Source of the DNA: Sandaracinus sp.
GTDB lineage: Bacteria; Myxococcota_A; Polyangia; Polyangiales; Houyiibacteriaceae
Length of the DNA: 40,788 nt
Direction: 5' to 3'
NCBI GenBank assembly: GCA_002699025.1
Contig: PABA01000171.1
Span: 1 to 40,788 of the forward strand
Positions 9,001 through 17,266 of this stretch are shown piece by piece (the stretch's first letter is position 1; every line of letters starts with the position of its first letter). The position numbers were made by a program, and so were the translations under genes. The notes below the pieces were generated by a model. That model was not told the DNA's origin and did not search any database. It saw only the letters and a program-made list of their open reading frames with translations.

Positions 9001-12000
9001 TCACCGGCTCCCCGTCTCGAGGATCAGGCGCTGGCGGAGGATCTGGTCGACCTCCTCCACCCAGCGGCGGAAGGCCGCGTACTCGCCGGGCCGGAGCCGG
9101 TCGCGGCGGAGCTCGAACTCCGTGCGCATCTGCACCTGCCCGGCGCTCCGCTCGACGGTCATGGCGAGCTTGCCGAAGGGGCTCTCGGCCGTGCCGCCCT
9201 CGGGCACCTGGGCCGCCTGGGCGCCGCGCGGCAGCCGCACCGTGCGCTCCTCCACGTACGACGACGTGCCGCCCAGATCCATCGGGTACTCGCGCGTCGG
9301 CGTCCGCGCGAAGGCCCGCGTCAGCTCGCCCATGGTCGAGGGATCCGCGCGGAGCCGCTGCCCATCGCGCTGCGCGAGCTGCGGCACCTCGGCCTCGTAG
9401 CGGACGCTCACGTCGCCCTCGAGCGTGTCGAGCCCCTCGAAGCCGACCTCCTCGAGCCGCAGCCCGGGGAAGAGGTTCCGCAGCGAGCGCTCGAAGCGAT
9501 CGCTCCGCGTGCCCTCGGCCTGGTAGGTGCTGCGGTAGCCGGGCGCCTGGGCGCCCGTGATCACCTCGCGGCCCTCGATGGTGGCCGAGCCGTCGGCGGC
9601 GAGGCGCACGTCGAGGGTGCGCTGGCGCCGGTTGCGCTCGGGCGGGAGCACGGGCGTGCGGCGGAGCTCGGAGCCCTCGGGCCAGACGTGCAGCACGGTG
9701 ACGCCCTGGTCCATCTCGGGCAGCTCGGTGACGCCCGAGTGCTCGGCCGTGCCGTCGATGTAGAGGTCGAGCTCGGGCACGTAGGCGATGGCGTGATCGA
9801 AGACGGCGAGCGAGGCCGGCAGATCGGTGATGCGCCCGTTCCGCCGCGTCCGCACGAGCACCATGTGCGCGTCGATGCCCGCCTCGCGGAACATCGTGTA
9901 GAGGAGCGAGGCCTTGTCCTTGCAGTCGCCGAAGCCGCGCTGGACGATCTGCGTCACGCGGTAGGGCTTGTAGCCGTGGATGCCGAACTCGAGGCCCACG
10001 TAGCGCGTGTTCTCGACGACCCAGTCGTGGATGGCGACGACCTTCTCGCGGAGCGTCTCCTTGCCCGCGACGAGCTCGCGCACGGTGCGCTTCAGGGCCT
10101 CGTCGGCGATGAGCTGGTCCTGGATGAGCCCCCAGTACCAGGTGCCGACGTCCTCCCAGGTCCGGTAGGTGCTCACGTGGAGGTAGGGCGCGATCTCGGT
10201 GAAGCCGGGCATGTTCGGCTCGGAGCGGATCGCCGGCACGTCCTCGGCGACGTAGCGGTCGATGCGCTGGCCGTCCTCCGTCGTGCGCGCATGCGCGAGC
10301 CCCTCGAGGCTCGGCTCGTTGAAGAAGAACTCGCGCCCCTCCGGCGTGATGAGCACGTACTCCTTGTGGCGGATGGGCTGGAAGGCCTGGAAGAAGCTCA
10401 GGTCGCCGTAGTAGTCGGCGAAGAGGTTCCGGTGGGCCACGTCGTCGATGCGCCAGCGGAGCTCGACCACGTCGCCGGGCTCGAGGTCCGGGAAGACGAC
10501 GACGCGCGCGCGGGTGTCGTAGTAGATGCGGTACCAGGGCTCGCCGAGCTGCTGCTCGAAGGCCTGGGTCGCCTCGAGGGTCGTCCCGTCGGCGCGGTGC
10601 ACGCGGGCGAGGCGCACGTCGACGCGCTGGGAGGTCGGGTCGAACTGGATGGCGTAGGTGCGGAACTGGCGCGCGCCCTCGTCGTCGTGGACCTGCACGG
10701 CGATCTGCCGGAAGGAGGAGCCGAGGCCGTTCTCGAAGACCGTGTTGACGGTCAGATCCTGAAGCGTCGTGAGCGGGAAGCCGCCGCTCTCGCCGCGGCG
10801 CGCGAGCAGCTCCTCTTCTTCGACGGCGTAGGCCTCGTCGGCGCGCTGCTGGGGCTCGATCTGCTCGAGGAGCTCGCGTGTGGCGGCGTCCTGCGGGCGG
10901 ATGTCGAGGGCGGCGCGGAAGGCGTCGCGGGCCGCGTCGGTCTGCTGCAGGCGCCAGAGCATCTGGCCCTGGGCGACGAGCGTCGGCGCGTCCTCGGGGG
11001 CGAGCTGGCGCGCCTGCGTGAAGGCGGCGAGGGCCTGGTCCGTGTCGCCGATGGCCTCGTAGATGGCGGCGACGTAGCGGAGGTTCTGCACGGAGGCGGG
11101 GGCGTTCGCGCGGAGCGCCTCGAGCTGCTCGGCGACGGCGGCCCGGTCCCGGCGACGCACGGCGTCGGCGACGAGCACGCGGCGGCTCGGGCGATCGTTC
11201 CAGCGGGCGGCCACGGCCTGCTCGCGGAGCGCGATGGCGCGGTCGTGGCGGCCGGCGGCGCTCGCGTACTCGGCGCGGAGGCGGAGCCAGCCGTGGGCCT
11301 CGGGGGCGCGCTGGGCGACCTCGTCGACGAGGCGCCAGGCGGCCTGGGGGAGGTCCATGTCCTGGAGGATGCCCGCGCGGAGCACGGCGGCCTCCATGCC
11401 GAGCACGCCCTCCTCGGGGACGCCCTCGAGGAGCGGCAGCGCGTCCTCCGGGTGGAGGCCCGCGCGCGTCACCTGCGCGTGGAGGAGGCGCGCGGCCGGG
11501 CGGCTCTCGTAGCGCTCCATGGCGCGCTGCACGTACTTGGTGGTCTCGCTCCGCTGCGTGGCGAGCCGCGCGGCGAGCTCGAGGTGCGCGAGGCTGGGCT
11601 CGGCCTCGGCGGCGCGCGCGGCGAGCTGGCGGCCGCGCTGCTCGTTCGGGTCGTCGGCGCCGGTCCAGACGAGGTAGCGCGCGAGGTCGTAGAGGGCCGC
11701 GGCGGGCGCGTCCTCCCCCTCGGCGGCGGCCTCGAGGCGCGCGAGGATCGTCTCCGGCGCGCGCGGCAGGCGGGCGACGCCGTGGCCGGCCCCGGCGGCG
11801 TCCTCGATGGTGCTGCCGTCGACGCGCACGCCGCGCGCAGGGCGGTTTCGGGGATCGACGACGCGCAGGTAGAAGCCCCAGGCGCCGTCCGTGATGCAGC
11901 TCTTCACCAGCAGCCGGTTGGCGCCCTCGTGCGCGCCGACCAGGGCGACGTGCCGGTCCGGGTCCGGGCTCCGGTAGACGTCCTCGCGGTGGACCTCCTC

Positions 12001-12684
12001 GCCGTTCCACCAGATCTTCGTCGCGCCGCCGGCGCCGACCCAGAGGGCGAGGGGCTGGGCGCGCTCCGAGTGCACGGTGGTCTGGGCGTAGCCGCAGACG
12101 TTCTGGCGCGGGCGGAAGAGGGCGTCGAAGTCGACGTAGCCGACGCGGGAGATCGGCGGGTAGGGGCGCCACGCGACCTCGCGCTCCTTGCCCGGGTAGC
12201 GGACGGCGGCGGCGAAGGGCTGCATGGCGGCCTCCTCGGGGCCGAAGGCGCGCTCGAAGCCCTGCTTGCCCTCGTTGTCGAAGGGGCCGATGAGCTGCCA
12301 GCTCGTGACGTAGCCGAGCCGGTCGACGAGGGCCTCGGCGTCCTCGAGGCGGCCGGCGCGGATCAGCGCGCGGGCGCGGAGGGCCTCGGCGTAGGCGCGG
12401 CGCTCGGCGGGGACGCGGCGGCCCTCGGCGACGCCCTCGAGGGCCTCGAGGACGGCGCTCGGCGTGGTCTCGTCCCAGGCGCGCCAGAGCTCGAGGAGCG
12501 GGAGGATGCCGGCCGGGCCGCGCTCGCGGATCGCGTCGCGGGCGAGCTCGGCGGCCTGGGCGTCGTAGGGGTTGGCGGCGCTCGAGGCGGGCTGCGCGGC
12601 GGCCGGGGTCGGCGGGAGGGCGGCGGGCGCGGCGGCGAGAGCGAGGAGCGCGGCGAGGACGGCGCGAAGCGAGCGAGGGCGCAA
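9001..12684 (-). CDS. TPR/DUF3857/transglutaminase-like exported protein with intact triad
   Basis: A 1227-residue secreted protein with signal peptide (RAVLAALLALAAAPAALPP, cleaved near AAAQ). Order: helical repeats (about 35-110), a beta-sandwich region (SWQLIGPFDNEG to NRLLVKSCITDG), TPR-like repeats (about 300-610, including LAAFTQARQLAPEDAPTL), a DUF3857 domain (about 640-820, with YRIYYDTRARVVVFPDLEPG), a transglutaminase-like core and a C-terminal beta domain (STSYVEE-type strands). The triad is Cys921 (GDCKDKASLLY), His964 (FDHAIAYV) and Asp977 (YIDGTA), as in active members of the PF01841 superfamily. Such proteins are usually periplasmic peptidase or crosslinking candidates of unknown substrate. 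The start is TTG at 12684, supported by GGAGG at 12690-12694 with 5-nt spacing. It is divergent from the UbiA-family gene and followed by its inactive paralogue. Confidence 0.87.
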   Translation of the reverse strand: MRPRSLRAVLAALLALAAAPAALPPTPAAAQPASSAANPYDAQAAELARDAIRERGPAGILPLLELWRAWDETTPSAVLEALEGVAEGRRVPAERRAYAEALRARALIRAGRLEDAEALVDRLGYVTSWQLIGPFDNEGKQGFERAFGPEEAAMQPFAAAVRYPGKEREVAWRPYPPISRVGYVDFDALFRPRQNVCGYAQTTVHSERAQPLALWVGAGGATKIWWNGEEVHREDVYRSPDPDRHVALVGAHEGANRLLVKSCITDGAWGFYLRVVDPRNRPARGVRVDGSTIEDAAGAGHGVARLPRAPETILARLEAAAEGEDAPAAALYDLARYLVWTGADDPNEQRGRQLAARAAEAEPSLAHLELAARLATQRSETTKYVQRAMERYESRPAARLLHAQVTRAGLHPEDALPLLEGVPEEGVLGMEAAVLRAGILQDMDLPQAAWRLVDEVAQRAPEAHGWLRLRAEYASAAGRHDRAIALREQAVAARWNDRPSRRVLVADAVRRRDRAAVAEQLEALRANAPASVQNLRYVAAIYEAIGDTDQALAAFTQARQLAPEDAPTLVAQGQMLWRLQQTDAARDAFRAALDIRPQDAATRELLEQIEPQQRADEAYAVEEEELLARRGESGGFPLTTLQDLTVNTVFENGLGSSFRQIAVQVHDDEGARQFRTYAIQFDPTSQRVDVRLARVHRADGTTLEATQAFEQQLGEPWYRIYYDTRARVVVFPDLEPGDVVELRWRIDDVAHRNLFADYYGDLSFFQAFQPIRHKEYVLITPEGREFFFNEPSLEGLAHARTTEDGQRIDRYVAEDVPAIRSEPNMPGFTEIAPYLHVSTYRTWEDVGTWYWGLIQDQLIADEALKRTVRELVAGKETLREKVVAIHDWVVENTRYVGLEFGIHGYKPYRVTQIVQRGFGDCKDKASLLYTMFREAGIDAHMVLVRTRRNGRITDLPASLAVFDHAIAYVPELDLYIDGTAEHSGVTELPEMDQGVTVLHVWPEGSELRRTPVLPPERNRRQRTLDVRLAADGSATIEGREVITGAQAPGYRSTYQAEGTRSDRFERSLRNLFPGLRLEEVGFEGLDTLEGDVSVRYEAEVPQLAQRDGQRLRADPSTMGELTRAFARTPTREYPMDLGGTSSYVEERTVRLPRGAQAAQVPEGGTAESPFGKLAMTVERSAGQVQMRTEFELRRDRLRPGEYAAFRRWVEEVDQILRQRLILETGSR

Positions 12685-12689
12685 GGAGA

Positions 12690-12694
12690 CCTCC
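12690..12694 (-). promoter_or_regulatory. Shine-Dalgarno GGAGG deciding a TTG start
   Basis: GGAGG, 5 nt upstream of the TTG at 12684, supports TTG as the start of the 1227-residue transglutaminase-like protein. No ATG or GTG in a suitable place gives a signal peptide. Confidence 0.6.
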
Positions 12695-12884
12695 GAGAGG
12701 GGGCGCGGGGCGCGGCTCGGCGCCGGGCGCGCGGTGCGGACGGCCCCCAGACGTGGTGTGCGGGAGCCGCCCGGACGGTACTGACAGGCTCTTCAGGGGA
12801 CAAGCGCCGGGGGCCCGATGTTCCCGGGCGGGGCGACGAAAGCGGGCCGGAGCGCCACTTGCTGGCGCCGATCGCCCGCCGCGG

Positions 12885-12890
12885 TAGAGT
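12885..12890 (+). promoter_or_regulatory. Candidate -10 box TAGAGT
   Basis: TAGAGT ends 8 nt before the ATG at 12899. A start site 6-7 nt after the box would make the mRNA essentially leaderless. A possible TTGCTG lies at 12859-12864, but the 20-nt spacing is poor. Confidence 0.5.
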
Positions 12891-12898
12891 CCGCCGCG

Positions 12899-13822
12899 AT
12901 GGCCGAGGAGGGGCAGAAGGCGGGCGGACCGCCGAAGAAGGGCGCCGTGCGCGGGCTCCTGAAGGCCATGCGCCCCCACCAGTGGGTCAAGAACGGCTTC
13001 GTCGTGGCGCCGCTGGTGTTCGCGAAGGGGCTCGGCGACGTGCCGATGATGACGCGCTCGGGGATCGCGTTCCTGCTCTTCAGCTTCGCGGCGAGCTCGA
13101 TCTACCTGATGAACGATCTCGCCGACATCGAGGCGGATCGGGCGCACCCGAAGAAGCGCTTCCGGCCGATCCCGGCGGGCGAGGTGCCGCTGGGGATGGC
13201 GAAGGCGGCGACCGGGGCGCTGATGGTGATCGCGTCGGCCGGGGCGGCGCTGATGGGGTGGACGGTCGCGGCGGCGATCGTCGGCTACGTCGTGCTGCAG
13301 ATCGCCTACACGTTCCGGCTGAAGCGCATCCCCTACGTGGACGTGCTCTGCATCGCGGCGGGCTTCGAGCTGCGGGTGCTGGCCGGGAGCTTCGCGCTCC
13401 GGGTGGAGCCGAGCGTGTACCTGCTGGTGGTGACGCTGCTGCTGAGCCTCTTCCTCGGGTTCGGCAAGCGCATGCACGAGCTGCGGCAGGCGGGGACCGA
13501 GGAGAAGAAGGCGCAGCAGCGGAAGGTGCTGACGGCCTACAGCGAGAAGACGCTGATCGTGCTCTTGCAGTTCACGGCGCTGGCGACGACCGGCACGTAC
13601 GTGATCTACACGCTGGACCCGCGGACGCGGGAGGCGTTCGGGACGGACTACCTGGCGGGGACGATCGTCTTCACCGAGTTCGGCGTGCTGCGCTTTCTGG
13701 ATCTGGTGCGGCACAAGAGCGACGCCGAGAGCCCGACCGAGCAGATGCTCAAGGACTGGCCGTTCCTCTTGAACCTGGTCTTCTGGGCGATCGCGGTGGT
13801 CGCGGTGATCTACTTCACCTGA
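12899..13822 (+). CDS. UbiA-family prenyltransferase, decaprenyl-phosphate phosphoribosyltransferase type
   Basis: A 307-residue polytopic inner-membrane protein. The first Asp-rich motif is NDLADIEADRAHPKKRFRPI (N72, D73, D76, D80), and the second loop is LKRIPYVDVLCIAAGFELRV. The N-terminal RPHQWVKNGFVVAPLVF and the HPKKR/RPIPAG signature match the decaprenyl-phosphate 5-phosphoribosyltransferase branch (the mycobacterial Rv3806c type), which transfers phosphoribose from PRPP to a polyprenyl phosphate. Several hydrophobic helices are clear (IAFLLFSFAASSIYLM; YLLVVTLLLSLFLGF; LLNLVFWAIAVVAVIYF). The start at 12899 was chosen because it follows the -10 box closely and leaves a short charged N-terminus. 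In this genome the product would feed a lipid-linked pentose for envelope glycans; this is inferred. It is divergent from the transglutaminase-like pair. UbiA paralogues with other acceptors cannot be excluded. Confidence 0.82.
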   Translation: MAEEGQKAGGPPKKGAVRGLLKAMRPHQWVKNGFVVAPLVFAKGLGDVPMMTRSGIAFLLFSFAASSIYLMNDLADIEADRAHPKKRFRPIPAGEVPLGMAKAATGALMVIASAGAALMGWTVAAAIVGYVVLQIAYTFRLKRIPYVDVLCIAAGFELRVLAGSFALRVEPSVYLLVVTLLLSLFLGFGKRMHELRQAGTEEKKAQQRKVLTAYSEKTLIVLLQFTALATTGTYVIYTLDPRTREAFGTDYLAGTIVFTEFGVLRFLDLVRHKSDAESPTEQMLKDWPFLLNLVFWAIAVVAVIYFT

Positions 13823-14141
13823 GCGGGGCGCGGCCGGCGTCGGCCTCGGCGAGCGACCCGGCCGGTCGCGCTGGGAGTGCGTGGCGCGTCGACGCTGGGC
13901 GGAGCTCGGGGCGCGACGGGTTCAGATCGTCCGTCCGCGAACCGCGCACGGGCGTTCCGCTCTGGCGGCTTCCCGGACGAGACGCCGCGGCCTGGACCCG
14001 GCGGTCGCGGGCGGCGCGAGCTCGCAGAAGGGCGGGCACGAGATCCGACGCTGACGGGGGGAGCTCGAGGCTCTTCCCGTCGCGGGCAGGGGCACGGGCA
14101 GGGGGACCGGCTACGCCGGTCAGCGGGACCGGCTGCGTCGG
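13823..14141. other. 319-bp gap between convergent genes
   Basis: No convincing gene is seen. The frames are Arg/Pro/Ala-rich with no start context. The stretch contains GGGCAGGGGCACGGGCAGGG at about 14084-14103, a relative of the hexamer element without its GAAACC edge, and ends in two tandem hairpins. Confidence 0.6.
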
Positions 14142-14143
14142 TC
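14105..14143. terminator. Tandem hairpins between convergent genes
   Basis: Two direct copies of a small hairpin occur: GACCGG-CTACG-CCGGTC (14105-14121) and GACCGG-CTGCG-TCGGTC (14127-14143, one G-U-type mismatch). They lie between the UbiA-family gene and the small lipoprotein gene, whose stop codon overlaps the second. No T-tract follows, so a terminator role is plausible but not proven. Confidence 0.45.
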
Positions 14144-14378
14144 AGGGGCAGGCGAACTGAAGCGGGCAGCTCTCGAGCACCAGCACCTCGCCCGGGCACT
14201 CGGCGGCGCGGGCCTGGCACGCGGCGAGGTTCTCCTCGGTGATGCACGGGTCCCCGAGCTCGTAGTCGCAGTCGCCCGCGGCGGGCGCATCGGCGCCGGA
14301 GGAGGAGTCCTGGGCGGGCTCGGTCGAGCTGCCGCAGGCGAGGGCGAGGAGGAGCAGCAGGCTGGAGCAGAAGCGCAT
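14142..14378 (-). CDS. Small Cys-containing lipoprotein
   Basis: A 78-residue lipoprotein with signal peptide MRFCSSLLLLLALAC and lipobox LALAC (Cys15). A short Ser/Ala-rich linker and a 45-residue mature domain follow, with five further Cys (CDYELGDPC, AACQARAAEC, ESCPLQFAC), suggesting two disulphides or a metal-binding knot. The family is unknown to me. The start is supported by the signal peptide and by TACATC ending 6 nt upstream. Only 50 bp separate it from the divergent FG-GAP-like lipoprotein gene, so both promoters are packed into that gap and the two may be co-regulated. Confidence 0.8.
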   Translation of the reverse strand: MRFCSSLLLLLALACGSSTEPAQDSSSGADAPAAGDCDYELGDPCITEENLAACQARAAECPGEVLVLESCPLQFACP

Positions 14379-14384
14379 GGTCGG

Positions 14385-14390
14385 GATGTA
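14385..14390 (-). promoter_or_regulatory. Candidate -10 box TACATC
   Basis: TACATC ends 6 nt before the ATG at 14378. It is a variant of the TAnnnT boxes seen before other genes. It lies back to back with the box at 14416-14421 in a 50-bp divergent gap. Confidence 0.4.
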
Positions 14391-14415
14391 GCATGGCCAG
14401 CCGGCGCCGACCGCC

Positions 14416-14421
14416 TACACT
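14416..14421 (+). promoter_or_regulatory. Candidate -10 box TACACT
   Basis: TACACT ends 7 nt before the GTG at 14429. This decides the GTG start against the in-frame ATG at 14393, which lies upstream of the box. Confidence 0.5.
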
Positions 14422-14428
14422 GCGTGGC

Positions 14429-15997
14429 GTGCGCCGCTCGCTTCCCGTCATGGCCTCCGTCGTGGCCTTCGCCCTCGCCGCCGGCTGCGCCGACGAGGAG
14501 GCGCCGTGCCCGAGCGGCGTCCGCGGCGACGCGGGCAGCTGCGTCTGCCCGAACGGGGCCATGCCGGTGGACGGCTTCTGCTGGGAGGAGCCCGAGCCGC
14601 TCCCGGCCGACGCCGGGCCCGTCGACGCCTTCGTCCCGGACGCCGGCCCGCCGGACGCTCCCACGGCGCTCGGCTGGGACCTCGCCACGCGCGAGGCTCG
14701 CCTCGGGCGCGTCCTCGCCCTCAGCGCCGACGGGCGCGTCCTCGCCGCCTCCGCAGACGCCACGCCGGGCGACCGGGGCGTCACCGACGAGCGCGGCCCG
14801 GCGGGCATCCAGATCTTCGAGCGGGGCGCCTTCGCCTGGTCCCACCGCGCGACCCTCCCGCGCCCCGACGCCGCCGGCCATCCCACCTGGGGCGCGGCGC
14901 TCGCGCTCAGCGGGGACGGCGCGACCCTCGCCGTCGCCGCCCCGAACGAGCCGGGCCCTGGCGACGAGCCGTCGGGCGCCGTCTACGTCTACGTCCGCGG
15001 CGACGACGGCTGGGCCCTCGACGCCACCCTCATCTCGCCGGCGCCCACCGCCGACGCCTTCGGGCGCGCCCTCGCCTTCGACGTCTCGGGCGACGTGCTC
15101 GTCGTCGGCGCCCCGGAGGACGCGAGCGCCGCCACGGAGGTCGACGGGGACGCGAGCGACACCTCGGCGCCGGGGACGGGCGCGGCGCACGTCTTCGTCC
15201 GCGAGGCGGGCGAGGCGGACGAGGCGGACGGGCGCTGGGCCCACGCCGCCTACCTGAAGGCGCCGACCGAAGGGGCGCGCGGCGTCGGCGGGGCGGTCGC
15301 CCTCAGCGCCGACGCGAGCCGCATCGCCCTCGCCGCTTGGCGCTCGCCGAGTGCGGCGGCGGGCGTCCACGTCTTCGTCCGCGAGGGCGGGCGCTGGCGC
15401 GCGGAGGCGCGCGTCCTCCCCGCGGGCCTCGCCGATCACGACGACTTCGGCGTCGGCCTCGCGCTCGACGCGGCGGGAGAGACGCTGGCCGTGGGCGCCC
15501 CCGGGGAGGCGAGCGACGCCACCGGCGTCGGCGGCGATCCGACCCGCGACACGAGCGCGAGCGGCGCCTCCGGCGCGGTGTGGGTCTTCGCGCGCGGCGA
15601 GGACGGCTGGGCCGAGGCGGCCTACCTGAAGGCCGCGAACGCCGACGGCCGCGACCGCTTCGGCATGGCGGTGGCGCTGGCCTCGGATGGCGACCGGCTC
15701 GCCGTCGGCGCGCCGGGCGAGAGCGGCTCGGGCGAGGGGATGGACCCGCTCGACGACGACGACGCCCCCGCCGCCGGCGCCGTCTACCTCTTCGAGCGGA
15801 GCGGGGCGCGCTGGGCGCAGGCCGCCTACGTGAAGCCGATGGGGACCCGGGCCGAGGACGGCTTCGGCCGCCAGCTCGCCCTCGGCCGCGTGGGCCGGCG
15901 CCTCGCCTCGAGCGTCCCCACGCGCACCCTGCCCCTCGGCCGCACCTCGGCCGGCACCCCGAACGCCGGCCTGCTCTTCGTCTACGACCTCGACTGA
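14429..15997 (+). CDS. FG-GAP/beta-propeller-like lipoprotein
   Basis: A 522-residue lipoprotein. The GTG start at 14429 gives signal peptide VRRSLPVMASVVAFALAAGC with lipobox AAGC. A Cys-rich stub (CADEEAPCPSG, CVCPNG, GFCWEE) and a DAGP-type linker come next. About seven repeats then follow, of the type FGxALALSxDGxxLAVGAP, for example AFGRALAFDVSGDVLVVGAPED, DFGVGLALDAAGETLAVGAPGE and RFGMAVALASDGDRLAVGAPGE. The blades alternate with VYVFxRxxDGWxxAAYLKA strands. These are integrin-alpha-type FG-GAP repeats, which fold as a beta-propeller. Asp-rich loops may bind calcium. The protein is most likely outer-membrane anchored and surface exposed, with a binding role rather than catalysis. Similar DAGP-linked lipoproteins are common in Polyangia. 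An alternative start at ATG 14393 would put extra Arg-rich residues before the signal peptide. Confidence 0.85.
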   Translation: MRRSLPVMASVVAFALAAGCADEEAPCPSGVRGDAGSCVCPNGAMPVDGFCWEEPEPLPADAGPVDAFVPDAGPPDAPTALGWDLATREARLGRVLALSADGRVLAASADATPGDRGVTDERGPAGIQIFERGAFAWSHRATLPRPDAAGHPTWGAALALSGDGATLAVAAPNEPGPGDEPSGAVYVYVRGDDGWALDATLISPAPTADAFGRALAFDVSGDVLVVGAPEDASAATEVDGDASDTSAPGTGAAHVFVREAGEADEADGRWAHAAYLKAPTEGARGVGGAVALSADASRIALAAWRSPSAAAGVHVFVREGGRWRAEARVLPAGLADHDDFGVGLALDAAGETLAVGAPGEASDATGVGGDPTRDTSASGASGAVWVFARGEDGWAEAAYLKAANADGRDRFGMAVALASDGDRLAVGAPGESGSGEGMDPLDDDDAPAAGAVYLFERSGARWAQAAYVKPMGTRAEDGFGRQLALGRVGRRLASSVPTRTLPLGRTSAGTPNAGLLFVYDLD

Positions 15998-16283
15998 TAC
16001 GAGGCCCCGAGCGCCTCGCGATGGCGAGCCCGGATGAACCTCCTGGTGGTCGCTCGCGCACAGTCCGGGGAGGCTTGCCCGGAGGGCGCGAGCGAGCTCG
16101 CCCTGACGCCATCGCGGACCTCGCGGCGACATGGCCGCGCGGACGCCGGCCGGGGAGCGGGTCGCCGTGACGGTATCGGAACCGCGCCCGGACCCCGAGG
16201 GGGCTGAGCCGACCGGCCCCCGCCGCGCGGGTCTCGTGCCGCGGGCTGCGCGGGTTTCGCGCCGGGCGCCGCGCGAGGCGGAG

Positions 16284-16289
16284 TATCCT
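16284..16289 (+). promoter_or_regulatory. Candidate -10 box TATCCT
   Basis: TATCCT ends 6 nt before the ATG at 16296, consistent with a leaderless transcript. No clear -35 is seen. Confidence 0.5.
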
Positions 16290-16295
16290 CGCGCG

Positions 16296-17102
16296 ATGCG
16301 ATGGGGGATGGTGGCCCTCGGGGCCCTCTTCGCGCTCGGCGCCGCTTCGCCGGCGCGCGCGTACCTCATCGACGCGAACGACGCGACGACCGTCTCGCCC
16401 GGGCACCTCGAGATCGAGCTCCAGGCCGTCGGCTGGTGGCAGACCTTCGGGCCGGACGGCGAGCGCGCCTTCGTCGCCCCCTCGCTCATGCTCTACGTGG
16501 GCCTCGCCGAGCGCGCGGACCTCATCCTCCTGAGCCGGGGCTACGCCGCCGTCCGCCCCCGCGGCTTCACGCTCGACGACGGCGCCGCGCTCGTCCGCGT
16601 CGCGCTCCGCGAGGGCAGCTACCACGAGGGCGGCGGCCCGGGGCCGAGCGTCGTGCTCCAGGCCGGCGTCTACCTACCGAGCCTCGACGTCGACGAAGGC
16701 GTCGGCGGCTGGGGGCTCAGCTACGCGCTCCTCCTCTCGCACGAGGGCGACCACCTCGCCGTCCACGCCAACGCCCAGGTCGACCTCCGCTACGGCCTCG
16801 AGACGCCGGCCTTCTTCGGCGCGCTCGTCCTCGAAGGCCCCCTCGACTGGGCCGTCCGCCCGACCGTCGAGGCCTTCGTCGACGTCGAGCTCGCCCCCGG
16901 CGAGGCGTCGACGGACCTCAGCGCTCTCGTCGGCCTCGTGGGCGACGTGAACGAAGACCTCGCGCTCATGGGCGGCGTGCGCGTCGGGGACCTCCTCGGC
17001 GACCGGGAGCTCGAGCTCCGCCTCTCCCTCTGGGCCGCCTTCGACCTCCGCCGTCGGCGCGCCCAGGTCCGTCCCCTTCCGCGCCCCGCTCCCGATCGAT
17101 GA
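16296..17102 (+). CDS. Predicted outer-membrane beta-barrel protein
   Basis: A 268-residue exported protein with signal peptide MRWGMVALGALFALGAASPA and cleavage near ARA. The mature chain begins YLIDANDATTVSPGHLEIEL, a start typical of transporter-like outer-membrane barrels related to the meta-pathway phenol-degradation family (PF13557-like). It then alternates amphipathic strands (LMLYVGLAERADLILLSRGY, VVLQAGVYLPSL, LAVHANAQVDLRYGLE, ALMGGVRVGDLLG), ending in RELELRLSLWAAFDLRRRR. The C-terminus does not end in an aromatic residue; the last residues APDR come from a 51-bp repeat that covers the stop codon, so the original tail may have been altered. The start at 16296 is chosen from the signal peptide and the -10 box; the longer upstream frame is Arg-rich. 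Substrate unknown. Confidence 0.8.
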   Translation: MRWGMVALGALFALGAASPARAYLIDANDATTVSPGHLEIELQAVGWWQTFGPDGERAFVAPSLMLYVGLAERADLILLSRGYAAVRPRGFTLDDGAALVRVALREGSYHEGGGPGPSVVLQAGVYLPSLDVDEGVGGWGLSYALLLSHEGDHLAVHANAQVDLRYGLETPAFFGALVLEGPLDWAVRPTVEAFVDVELAPGEASTDLSALVGLVGDVNEDLALMGGVRVGDLLGDRELELRLSLWAAFDLRRRRAQVRPLPRPAPDR

Positions 17103-17164
17103 AGGCGCTCCGCGTCGGTCCGTCCTCTTCCGCGCCCCGCTCCCGATCGATGAAGGCGCCCCGC
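17071..17164 (+). repeat. 51-bp direct repeat covering the 3' end of the barrel gene
   Basis: Two copies (17071-17113 and 17122-17164) of about 43 bp share CGCGCCCCGCTCCCGATCGA and TGAAGGCGC. The first copy contains the last codons and the TGA stop of the barrel gene; the second lies just downstream. Confidence 0.8.
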
Positions 17165-17266
17165 TCTTCGGTGCCCCCGAGGGCGACGCCACTCCGCCTC
17201 GGCGCGGCCACCGAGGGGCGTCACGGGGCGGATGACGCGCGCGAGCCGAGGGCGCCGGCGTGGCGC

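Noticed and set aside
8909-13714. Very long minus-strand open frame upstream of the pseudo-transglutaminase gene
   Set aside because: The sequence is Arg/Pro-rich shadow coding antisense or out of frame with the intact transglutaminase-like gene and the UbiA gene; the real protein begins at 8908 with a lipoprotein signal.
9688-14160. 1490-codon plus-strand frame opposite the transglutaminase-like gene
   Set aside because: Typical antisense open frame of high-GC DNA, rich in Val/Glu/Leu/Arg with no domain; the opposite strand has recognised domains, a signal peptide and a ribosome binding site.
14429-17102. FG-GAP-like lipoprotein and outer-membrane barrel as one secretion operon
   Set aside because: They are 298 bp apart and each has its own -10 box; no functional link is visible.
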